A stretch of DNA of 38,619 bases from Planctomycetaceae bacterium (GTDB lineage Bacteria; Planctomycetota; Planctomycetia; Planctomycetales; Planctomycetaceae), in assembly GCA_028284145.1 (NCBI GenBank), contig JANQSH010000083.1, forward strand, positions 1 to 38,619. The letters run 5' to 3'. The notes beneath the pieces are model-generated. The model was not told where the DNA came from, searched no databases, and worked only from the letters and a program-made list of their open reading frames with translations. Position numbers and translations under genes: made by a program. Of this stretch, positions 32,676 through 38,619 are shown piece after piece. The first letter of the stretch is position 1; the number at the start of each line of letters is the position of its first letter.

Positions 32676-33554
32676 ATGGCGGCTGAGATTATTGATGGCA
32701 AGTCCATCGCTGCGGAGTATAGGGCAGAGATCGCGTCTGAGGTTTCCGCTTTGACTGCGGAGACCGGAGTTGTGCCGCATCTGGTGGCGGTGCTGGTCGG
32801 GGATGATCCCGCCAGTGCGGTTTATGTTGGCAGTAAACAGCGGGCATGCGAAAAAGCGGGTATGAAAAGCACCGTCCATCAACTGCCCGCCGAGACGACC
32901 GGGCAGGAATTGTTGGCATTGATTGCCGAATTGAATTCGGCGGATGATGTGCACGGTATTCTGGTGCAATTGCCGTTACCCGCATCAATCCGCGAACAGT
33001 CGATTCTCGACGCGGTCGCTGCACATAAAGATGTCGACGCGTTTCATCCGGAAAATGTCGGGCGCATTGTACAGGGGCGGCCCCGTTTTCTGCCCTGTAC
33101 CCCACACGGGATTCAGCACCTGCTGCGGATTGAAAACGTCGAAACCGCTGGCGCCCATGCTGTCGTGATGGGACGTAGCGAGATTGTCGGTAAGCCAATG
33201 GCCATGATGCTGATGCAACGGGGCGAATCTGCAAACTGTACGGTTACGGTTTGTCACAGCCGCACACGCGATCTGGCAGCCATTACGAAGTCGGCTGACA
33301 TTCTGGTCGCGGCGATTGGTATCCCACGATTCGTAACAGCGGAGATGGTCAAGCCGGGAGCGGTGGTCATTGACGTGGGCGTTAATCGGGTGGATGGCAA
33401 ATTGTGCGGAGATGTTGATTTTGAGCCAGTCGCCGAAATCGCCGGAGCGATCACACCAGTGCCAGGTGGCGTGGGACCAATGACCATTGCAATGGTCCTC
33501 CGCAATACATTGACAGCGGCGCAGTTCTCGGCTGTGATACAATCTGAGACGTAG
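32676..33554 (+). CDS. folD: methylenetetrahydrofolate dehydrogenase / cyclohydrolase
   Basis: FolD interconverts 5,10-methylene-, methenyl- and 10-formyl-tetrahydrofolate in the cytoplasm, feeding purine and formyl-Met synthesis. The 292-residue protein has normal length, with YVGSKQRACEKAG (catalytic Tyr50, Lys54), DVDAFHPENVG (119-129), PCTPHGIQHLL (140-150), GRSEIVGKPMAMML (166-179) for NADP binding, and PVPGGVGPMTIAMVLRN near the C-terminus. The frame is open back to 32529, but ATG 32676 begins the conserved protein; the 49 codons before it overlap the STAS gene end and look non-coding. A tandem TGAGACGGAACG, repeated after 3 bp, lies just upstream of the start. Confidence 0.96.
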   Translation: MAAEIIDGKSIAAEYRAEIASEVSALTAETGVVPHLVAVLVGDDPASAVYVGSKQRACEKAGMKSTVHQLPAETTGQELLALIAELNSADDVHGILVQLPLPASIREQSILDAVAAHKDVDAFHPENVGRIVQGRPRFLPCTPHGIQHLLRIENVETAGAHAVVMGRSEIVGKPMAMMLMQRGESANCTVTVCHSRTRDLAAITKSADILVAAIGIPRFVTAEMVKPGAVVIDVGVNRVDGKLCGDVDFEPVAEIAGAITPVPGGVGPMTIAMVLRNTLTAAQFSAVIQSET

Positions 33555-33597
33555 AATTCGGCACACGGTTGAACTCAAACTGAAGGAGCAGGATGAG

Positions 33598-33801
33598 ATG
33601 GGCGAGTGCGATGATACGCAGCAGCCTCAGGAGCGGTCCTTCGTTGGCGTACACATGAAATGCTGCAATGTCTATACGCGGGCCTATCTGAACGTACAGA
33701 GAGACGCGTTTGTGGGGTGGTGCCCTCGTTGTGCGGGGCAGATGCGAATTCGGGTTGTGGAGGAAGGTGGAACCGATGCCCGCTTTTTCGAGGCGTCTTG
33801 A
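33598..33801 (+). CDS. small zinc-ribbon-like protein
   Basis: The 67-residue protein has two Cys pairs: MKCCNVY near residue 20 and WCPRCAGQ near residue 41, separated by a short beta stretch (TRAYLNVQRDAFVG), the layout of a zinc ribbon. The C-terminus is RIRVVEEGGTDARFFEAS. A ribosome-binding site (GGAGCAGGATGAG) lies directly before the ATG. No named family is recognised. It sits 43 bp after folD on the same strand and may be co-transcribed. Confidence 0.72.
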   Translation: MGECDDTQQPQERSFVGVHMKCCNVYTRAYLNVQRDAFVGWCPRCAGQMRIRVVEEGGTDARFFEAS

Positions 33802-33886
33802 AAGGGTTGCATCTGAGTAACTGTATTTTCCTTAAAGGGCTGCAGTTCCCGTTCTCTCAACATAAACAAATGTTTTGGTTTCCCGA

Positions 33887-34618
33887 ATGAAAGATGGATC
33901 TATGCTCGATCGGTTTCCCATCATCCTTGCATTGATGGTTTCCGCCCTTTTGACCGCCGATCCCGTGTCTGGGCAGAACGTGACAGTCCAGCAGCCAGTG
34001 GTGGATACGATTCGTGTTGGCACCACGGTTATTGTTCCTGATCGCGGCGCAGCACTCCTGGGGGGCGTCAATCGAGCGGCCGATTTCCGCAGTGAAAGCG
34101 GATTTGGGCCTTTCAAATCGCGCAGTGGCATTGGATCAGAGCGAAGCAGTCAGAAAATCTGGGCAACCGCTCGTATTCACGATTTCGATGAGATGGATCG
34201 CATGATCATCGACGAGGCGACCCGTTCTCAACCTTTTGGCGGTGCCGCAATGGATGGCAACGCTGGAGCATACCGGCGCAATTTCAGTGGTCCGGTTTAT
34301 TCCGATATCTACCGTGGCCGGATGCGGAATGCCGCGCCTCAATATCGATCAACACGATATCCTGGTCATCAGTCAGTCGCGGATCGGTATCAACCCTACA
34401 ACGAATACCAGTATCGCACAGAACCAGCGATCTCACCCATTGGTCCCGCGAAGCAGCCGAATGGTGGGGTGTTGGGACAAAAGTACTTCAAACTGGGGCA
34501 GGAGGCAGAGAGCCGAGGCCTGCCGGGTGTGGCCAAACTGCATTACAAACTGGCGTCCAAACATGGTTCCACAGAGGCTGCCGAACGGTTGCAGGCTCTT
34601 TCGGTCAGGACCCCGTAA
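33887..34618 (+). CDS. secreted protein with C-terminal helical repeat
   Basis: The 243-residue protein has a signal peptide; ATG 33887 or the ATG five codons later (33902) are both possible starts, with cleavage near VSGQ. The middle is low complexity with many Tyr/Arg/Gly (RYQPYNEYQYRTEPA). The C-terminal part (KYFKLGQEAESRGLPGVAK, then LHYKLASKHGSTEAAERL) resembles one Sel1/TPR-like helical pair. No function is known. Its stop overlaps the 3' end of the convergent nucleotidyltransferase gene by 14 bp, so the two genes share no terminator space. Confidence 0.7.
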   Translation: MKDGSMLDRFPIILALMVSALLTADPVSGQNVTVQQPVVDTIRVGTTVIVPDRGAALLGGVNRAADFRSESGFGPFKSRSGIGSERSSQKIWATARIHDFDEMDRMIIDEATRSQPFGGAAMDGNAGAYRRNFSGPVYSDIYRGRMRNAAPQYRSTRYPGHQSVADRYQPYNEYQYRTEPAISPIGPAKQPNGGVLGQKYFKLGQEAESRGLPGVAKLHYKLASKHGSTEAAERLQALSVRTP

Positions 34619-35354
34619 GAATCCGTTCAACGTCAGCCAACTGATCGGTCGTGTTAACGCCCATTGCTTCCTGAATGTCGAATACATTGGCGGCTGCGAC
34701 GGTCTTGCCTTCCTGTTTCAGAATTTCCGCGCAGTCGGTCAGATAGTATTCGGATTGCTGATTATCGGGCCGTAATTGCTTGAGGACTGCCAATAACGAT
34801 TGGCTGTCAAAAACGTAACAACCGGTATTGATCTCCTGGATTGCCTGCTGCTCTGGTGTGCAGTCTTTTTGTTCAACAATTTTCAGGAATTGCCCGGCGT
34901 CATCTCGCACGATTCGTCCCAGTCCGTGATTGTTTTCTGTCGTGGCAGAGCCGACGACACAGCCCGCCTTCCTGTTCTGCTGTTCCTCCAGCAAAGCTCG
35001 CAGTGACGAGGCTTTGAGCAATGGTGTGTCACCCGCCAGGACCAACACCGGGCCATCGTGCTGTGCCAACTCGCTCTCGCACATCATCACTGCGTGGCCT
35101 GTTCCCAGTTGCTCCTCCTGCAGTGCGAACCCCAGGTCGTCATGTCCGGAGAGCGTGTTTCTGACGACATCCGCCTGATATCCAACCACGACGACGATCC
35201 GACCAACACCCGCCTCGCGCGCGGCAGACAGAACGTATTCGATCATCGGTTTGTCGCAGATGGTGTGTGCAACCTTGGGAAGATCAGATTTCATCCGTGT
35301 TCCCTTGCCAGCCGCCAGAACAATCGCCAGTGGTTGTGTCATGTCGTTTACCAT
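34605..35354 (-). CDS. stand-alone GlmU-type nucleotidyltransferase
   Basis: The 249-residue protein matches the N-terminal uridylyltransferase half of GlmU: LAAGKGTRMKSDLPKVAH (13-30), EEQLGTGHAVM, LAGDTPLL, GLGRIVRD, EINTGCYVF and YYLTDCAEIL. In GlmU the following domain is a left-handed beta-helix with acetyltransferase activity; here the protein ends at ILTGS without hexapeptide repeats. The likely reaction is UTP + GlcNAc-1-P to UDP-GlcNAc + PPi, but a sugar-1-phosphate of another kind is possible. ATG 35354 or the ATG at 35342 may be used. A separate acetyltransferase would be needed for de novo UDP-GlcNAc. Gene convergent with the secreted protein. Confidence 0.88.
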   Translation of the reverse strand: MVNDMTQPLAIVLAAGKGTRMKSDLPKVAHTICDKPMIEYVLSAAREAGVGRIVVVVGYQADVVRNTLSGHDDLGFALQEEQLGTGHAVMMCESELAQHDGPVLVLAGDTPLLKASSLRALLEEQQNRKAGCVVGSATTENNHGLGRIVRDDAGQFLKIVEQKDCTPEQQAIQEINTGCYVFDSQSLLAVLKQLRPDNQQSEYYLTDCAEILKQEGKTVAAANVFDIQEAMGVNTTDQLADVERILTGS

Positions 35355-35382
35355 TTCCGTTTAGGGGGAATTTGCGAGTACG

Positions 35383-35415
35383 AAAAAAAATGCTCGCAGC
35401 GAAAGCGGCGAGCAT
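35383..35415 (-). terminator. rho-independent terminator after the beta-barrel gene
   Basis: On the minus strand, ATGCTCGC and GCGAGCAT form a perfect 8-bp stem (35408-35415 and 35390-35397) followed by a run of eight T (35383-35390 complement, sharing one base with the stem). It lies about 27 bp after the beta-barrel gene stop and before the nucleotidyltransferase start. Confidence 0.88.
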
Positions 35416-35442
35416 GGTGGAAATTGCAACAGGAAAGGGATA

Positions 35443-36552
35443 TCAGAATCGAATTCCAATGCGGCCAATGAAGCCCGAAGAGACGTCAAAGCCAAGTTGC
35501 GAATTGGTCAGGAAACCAACATTCCGACCGAAGACCCAGCCGCCTTCGATGTAACCATTCACAAAGCCATTGTCCCAGCGATATCCGAGCATGGCTCGCC
35601 AGTCTTCCAGTTCGATTTTGTCTTTCACGCCGGTCGATTGTTCGGTGATTTCATATGCTTCAACGTGGTATTCGGCTCGCACATACATCCATTGTGCCAG
35701 ACCACCATAGCTGCCAAGGAAGTAGCTGATTCGCGGTTCAGGGAAGACCAGTCGCCATTCCCAGCGGTCGTTCGGTGTCCAGACGACACCGGCGTAGGGA
35801 ATCACACGGTCGTTGACACGATCCCAGAATCCGGCACCAAAGGCCCACAAAAAGTGTGGCGACTGCCGGAAGAACAGAATCCCGCGACCGTCCCAATTGT
35901 AGGCATCGCTTGTGGTGTTGTCTTCAAAGTCTGAGTTGATCGACGGGTTAAAGCCGAGTTGGAAGCTCCAGGGACCACATCCGCAGTTCTCCGGTGTTGC
36001 GAGTTCCATGTCGAGGCCGAAACGATAAACACTTCCCGGTAATCCCGTACCGCCATTATCCGGACCGGACCAGCCCCGGTAGCCGAATTGAGGTGTCAGC
36101 GAGAAGATGCCGCCCATTGAAGTTGGGGCTGTGAATTCCAGTTCCACATCGGTTTCGGTTACGCCGAATTGTCCCATCGGTCCTTTGACCTGTTCCTTTG
36201 GCAGTATTCCAGCATCGATGCGGGTTGTCCAGCCGTAGCGGTAAGGCTGAGGCCCGTTGGCACCAAAGGCAAACATACCGGCATTTGGAGTGCCGTGTTG
36301 CATGTAGGGGTTGCCCGCTGGCGGACCCATAAATGGATCAAACGTCATTGGCTGTCCGCTGTACGCCGGAGGCGGTGGCTGATAATTCATCGCCTGATTC
36401 GTCATCGGGTCTGCAGGAACGACGACGGCGTCCGGGCTTTGACCACGAATCGCGTCGACAAATTCCGTCGACGGTTTGTAAACGGAGACTGTTTCTTCGG
36501 CTGGGAGATCAGCCGAGAACAACGACATCAGACACAAAAGAGTTGCGTTCAC
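35443..36552 (-). CDS. outer-membrane beta-barrel candidate
   Basis: The 369-residue protein has a short signal (about 2-14, ending near LPAEE), a Pro-rich spacer with NYQPPPPAYSGQP, then alternating amphipathic strands rich in aromatic and Gly residues (WTTRIDAGILP, FGYRGWSGPDNGG, WRLVFPEPRISYF). The last strand ends GRIGIRF, a C-terminal aromatic as in outer-membrane assembly signals. The family is not recognised. The start is GTG at 36552. It is monocistronic: a strong terminator follows and a 530-bp intergenic region precedes it. Presence of a barrel implies an outer membrane, in line with planctomycete cell plan. Confidence 0.75.
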   Translation of the reverse strand: MNATLLCLMSLFSADLPAEETVSVYKPSTEFVDAIRGQSPDAVVVPADPMTNQAMNYQPPPPAYSGQPMTFDPFMGPPAGNPYMQHGTPNAGMFAFGANGPQPYRYGWTTRIDAGILPKEQVKGPMGQFGVTETDVELEFTAPTSMGGIFSLTPQFGYRGWSGPDNGGTGLPGSVYRFGLDMELATPENCGCGPWSFQLGFNPSINSDFEDNTTSDAYNWDGRGILFFRQSPHFLWAFGAGFWDRVNDRVIPYAGVVWTPNDRWEWRLVFPEPRISYFLGSYGGLAQWMYVRAEYHVEAYEITEQSTGVKDKIELEDWRAMLGYRWDNGFVNGYIEGGWVFGRNVGFLTNSQLGFDVSSGFIGRIGIRF

Positions 36553-36990
36553 GTCTCAACCTGTTGCAAGGGTTGTGGTGGGATGAGAAACCAGATGTTG
36601 GCACTTAATTGGAATGGGCAGGGTCGGTTCGCATTGTTTTGGCAATGTCTGGGCGACCTGCAAGGGAAAGGAGGGGTCAAACAGTGTTGGCTGCCATCAG
36701 TCTCGAATCTCTATCAAGAGAAAAGTGATCTCAGCAGCGAGGTCAGAAAGGGGTTCGTGAGTAAAGGAAAATCGCCCCGATGTTTTGGGACCATGAGAGT
36801 GGTTTTTCGTGAGGAGAGTGAGTTGAAGGGACGCGATGTAATGGAAATTGAAAGTTGGGTCAACACCAATTCTCCGCAGGGATCAGATTTCTGCGAAATC
36901 GTAAGGCATTGGCGGTGAGATGAACTGACATACGGAAATGCAAACAGTCGGCGAGTCGCTGAAATAGCACGAATTTCGCGATATTCTCTC
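36553..36990. other. intergenic region, no supported gene
   Basis: This is most of the 531-bp gap between divergent genes. It should contain the beta-barrel gene promoter. A plus-strand frame (tail of an open frame ending at 36918) crosses the whole region but has no ribosome-binding site or recognisable domain, and its first half is antisense to the barrel gene; I treat it as chance. No repeat element or stem-loop with T tract was noticed. Confidence 0.45.
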
Positions 36991-36996
36991 GTTCTC

Positions 36997-37025
36997 TTGA
37001 CATCGTGACGATGGCGAATCAAAAT
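36997..37025 (+). promoter_or_regulatory. candidate sigma-70 promoter of the Rrf2 gene
   Basis: A perfect -35 hexamer TTGACA (36997-37002) is spaced 17 bp from CAAAAT (37020-37025), which matches TATAAT at four of six positions. The predicted start point near 37032 gives a leader of about 50 nt before the TTG start codon. Confidence 0.6.
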
Positions 37026-37046
37026 CATCTAAAATAAGTATGATTT
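37022..37046 (+). promoter_or_regulatory. candidate Rrf2/NsrR operator
   Basis: AAATCAT (37022-37028) and ATGATTT (37040-37046) are a perfect 7-bp inverted repeat with an 11-bp A-rich spacer. The site overlaps the -10 hexamer and probable start point, as expected for autorepression by the Rrf2-family protein encoded next. Its AT-rich palindromic shape resembles NsrR sites. Confidence 0.55.
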
Positions 37047-37083
37047 ATATATATTTTGAGAAACGACTGACGGGAGTGACAAC

Positions 37084-37509
37084 TTGCGGTTGGCTTTGCA
37101 AACCGATTTTGCCCTGCGAACGCTTATCTTTCTCGCGATTAAGCAGGAACGCGTCACCGTGGCGGATGTCGCCAGGTTTTACGACATTTCCACGGCTCAC
37201 GTGGCCCGTGTTGTGAACCTGCTTTCACGTCATGGCTATATCAGGAGTACGCGGGGAATTGGTGGAGGGATCGAACTGGCTCGGGAGCCCAATAGGATCA
37301 CCGTGGGTGAAGTCATCCGCACGTTTGAGGGGAATCTGCATCTGCTGGATTGCGTTGCCGTCGATGACATCTGTGCCATTCAGCCGGTCTGTTCCCTCAA
37401 AGGTGTGCTCGCGAAGGCGGAACAGATCCAGACCGAATACCTCAACAGCGTGACTCTCGTGGACGTTCTGCCAACGGAGGAACAACTGGTTTCACTTTCA
37501 CTCGTCTGA
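37084..37509 (+). CDS. Rrf2-family Fe-S transcriptional regulator (NsrR-like)
   Basis: Rrf2 regulators bind DNA through an N-terminal winged helix and sense NO, Fe or Fe-S status by a cluster. The 141-residue protein starts RLALQTDFALRTLIFLAIK, has recognition helix region STAHVARVVNLLSRHGYI, wing RGIGGGIELAREPNRI, and three Cys at 90, 97 and 103 (DCVAVDDICAIQPVC), the ligand set of NsrR/IscR/RirA. The C-x6-C-x5-C spacing does not decide which subgroup. The start is TTG with GGGAG 7 bp upstream. Downstream by 63 bp is a haem-c DUF3365 protein, so a nitrosative or redox stress role is likely. An operator-like palindrome lies in the promoter. Confidence 0.9.
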   Translation: MRLALQTDFALRTLIFLAIKQERVTVADVARFYDISTAHVARVVNLLSRHGYIRSTRGIGGGIELAREPNRITVGEVIRTFEGNLHLLDCVAVDDICAIQPVCSLKGVLAKAEQIQTEYLNSVTLVDVLPTEEQLVSLSLV

Positions 37510-37572
37510 CGTTTGCCCGTGTGACAAGGATTGCAACGTCATTCCAACAATAACGATCAGAAAGGACATTTC

Positions 37573-38124
37573 ATGAATCGGAAAAATGCGCTCGCAGGTT
37601 TGGTCGTTTCGCTGGGGTTGTGTGTTTGTCTGGTATTTTCTCCCGGCGATGCTGCCGACAGGAAGGAGAAAAAGAAAGCCAAAGGCCCCAGCAAGGCGGC
37701 GGTCGAGCGGACACGAAAACAGGTTCGTATGCTGGATGACTTGTACAAGACGGCTGTTGTTCTCATCACGACACATTACGTCGAAGACGAGGGAGATTTC
37801 CCCGCCGGCGGTGCTGCGATCGCATTATTCGACGCAATGAAAAAGAAAGGCTGGCACGAAGTCCGGCTGATCGATGCCTCTGGTGAACCGCTGGAAGAGG
37901 CGAATGCCCCGAAAGATGACTTTGAAAAAACGGCTGTCAAATCGCTGCTGGCAGGCAAAACAAATTACGAACAGATCATCCAGAAGGATGGGGTTGATTA
38001 CTTGCGAGTGGCGACACCTGTTCCGGTCGTTCTGAAAAAATGCACGCTCTGCCACGATAACTACAACGGTGTGAAAGAGGGAGTACCGGTTGGAGCGCTC
38101 AGCTACCAGTTGAAAATTGAGTAG
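37573..38124 (+). CDS. periplasmic mono-haem c protein, DUF3365/Tll0287-like
   Basis: The 183-residue protein has a signal peptide (MNRKNALAGLVVSLGLCVC, cleavage near residue 28, GDAA), a Lys-rich linker (29-45), then a domain of about 135 residues of DUF3365 (Tll0287-like) type, with VRLIDASGEPLEEANAPKD and VATPVPVVLKKCTLCHDNY. CTLCH at 157-161 is the single haem-c attachment site near the C-terminus. Tll0287-like domains are known as haem-based redox or NO-sensing modules. ATG 37573 has AAAGGA 7 bp upstream. It lies 63 bp after the NsrR-like regulator and is followed by a terminator, so the two form a small operon. Confidence 0.88.
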   Translation: MNRKNALAGLVVSLGLCVCLVFSPGDAADRKEKKKAKGPSKAAVERTRKQVRMLDDLYKTAVVLITTHYVEDEGDFPAGGAAIALFDAMKKKGWHEVRLIDASGEPLEEANAPKDDFEKTAVKSLLAGKTNYEQIIQKDGVDYLRVATPVPVVLKKCTLCHDNYNGVKEGVPVGALSYQLKIE

Positions 38125-38157
38125 CCGAATTAGACCACAGAACAGAAATCCAACGAT

Positions 38158-38194
38158 AAAGGATGGCGGAGAGTCTTCTCCATCGTCCTTTTGC
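38158..38194 (+). terminator. rho-independent terminator of the Rrf2-DUF3365 operon
   Basis: A stem of 15 pairs (left arm 38158-38172 starting AAAGGATGG; right arm 38177-38191 ending CGTCCTTT) with two G-U pairs and one mismatch, closed by a 4-nt loop, ends in a TTTT tract. It begins 34 bp after the DUF3365 stop. The minus-strand lipoprotein gene ends at 38225, so it could serve both directions. Confidence 0.7.
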
Positions 38195-38224
38195 ATTTGG
38201 GCCTGAAGAGGCTTTTCAGGGTAA

Positions 38225-38491
38225 TCATTCAATGCCCAGGTTTCTTTCGATCGCCCGGGCGCGGCCCGACATCAGCCAGTTTCGCCACCATTGGTCGGGG
38301 TCTTTTTCCACCGGTCGATTCCCGCGGGCTTCTTCACCTACAGACGCCCATTCATCGTCTTCTTCGTCGGTTGTGTCGCGGTAGTCGGACGGACTGGGAG
38401 CGACCATCGACATCGATTTCATCAATTGGCAACCCGATCCGCAGAATATCGCAAAACCGAGAGCAACCGCCGTGAGTGAGAGACGTTTCAT
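38225..38491 (-). CDS. small lipoprotein
   Basis: The 88-residue protein has a type-II signal: KRLSLTAVALGFAIFCGSGC, with lipobox GSGC and lipidated Cys21. The mature part is short and acidic, with DTTDEEDDEW and a C-terminal WWRNWLMSGRARAIERNLG. No family is recognised. ATG at 38491 has AGGA about 9 bp upstream; the frame extends upstream into the repeat element but that part is not coding. It converges on the DUF3365 operon, and copy E of the repeat lies 30 bp upstream of its start. Confidence 0.78.
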   Translation of the reverse strand: MKRLSLTAVALGFAIFCGSGCQLMKSMSMVAPSPSDYRDTTDEEDDEWASVGEEARGNRPVEKDPDQWWRNWLMSGRARAIERNLGIE

Positions 38492-38521
38492 GGCAGGAGT
38501 CCTGAAAAACGTGTGGAGATA

Positions 38522-38619
38522 GAGCCGTTTCCCTTTTCGTGTGACGGTTTTCGCTCGTGGGAGTCTGCGTTTGAAGGCCAAAAGACGATTTTCGCGCCAC
38601 AGAAGAGCGTAATACGCTC
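38522..38619 (-). repeat. MITE-like repeat, copy E (ends at window edge)
   Basis: This is a complete 98-bp copy on the minus strand, beginning GAGCGTATTACGCTC at 38619 (itself a 7-1-7 palindrome) and ending GGAAACGGCTC at 38522. The inner flank is TA (38520-38521); the outer flank lies outside the window. It shares most of its middle with copy D. Its GGCTC end faces the lipoprotein gene start 30 bp away. Confidence 0.82.

Noticed and set aside
36169..36918. A 249-codon plus-strand open frame spanning the barrel gene and the gap before the Rrf2 gene
   Set aside because: First half is antisense to the barrel gene; the remainder lacks a ribosome-binding site and any recognisable feature.
1..38619. 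CRISPR array or tandem-repeat system made from the 98-bp copies
   Set aside because: The copies are kilobases apart or inverted, without regular spacers or cas genes.

Overview
The window reads as chromosomal DNA of a planctomycete-type bacterium. This rests on gene content and style, not on a search: TolQ/ExbB-ExbD clusters with planctomycete-style vWA and DUF1571-like proteins, secreted Pro/Asn/Gly-rich surface proteins, a DUF3365 haem protein, a STAS protein, complex I genes with large hydrophilic insertions, and frequent TTG/GTG starts. No rRNA, tRNA, CRISPR, prophage or full insertion sequence was seen.

Layout. 1-194: two copies of a ~98-bp non-coding repeat, tail to tail. 209-904 (+): an SDR oxidoreductase. 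920-3022 (-): cdsA and uppS (envelope lipid synthesis) and a small degenerate CsrA-like protein. 3376-11079 (-): an eight-gene run built around a MutL/GlmL-type ASKHA ATPase and several unrecognised membrane proteins, with no glutamate mutase genes nearby. This is the best candidate for an undescribed system. 11244-21192 (-): nuoH-J-K-L-M-N, a helical protein and a TatD nuclease. The cluster holds only membrane-arm complex I subunits and lacks nuoI. 21747-27742 (-): two ExbD-like genes, ExbB/TolQ, a repeat-type periplasmic protein, a vWA protein and a DUF1571-like protein. 27965-31888 (+): three secreted proteins, two of them paralogous, the third with a DUF11-like domain. 32219-34618 (+): STAS protein, folD, a zinc-ribbon protein and a secreted protein. 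34605-36552 (-): a stand-alone GlmU-type nucleotidyltransferase and an outer-membrane beta-barrel candidate. 37084-38124 (+): a three-cysteine Rrf2 regulator and a mono-haem DUF3365 protein, with a visible promoter and operator. 38225-38491 (-): a small lipoprotein.

Five copies (A-E) of the ~98-bp element occur at 1-96, 99-194, 21274-21377, 32086-32183 and 38522-38619. They have imperfect terminal inverted repeats and mostly TA flanks, which suggests a MITE mobilised by an IS630/Tc1-mariner-type transposase. Four of the five lie 14-81 bp upstream of a start codon.

Further points of interest are an apparent ATC start codon with a perfect AGGAGG on the MutL-like gene, an EF-hand-like insertion in NuoN, histidine-rich insertions in NuoL, and the loss of RNA-binding residues in the CsrA-like protein. 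Family names come from memory and motif reading; no database search was run.
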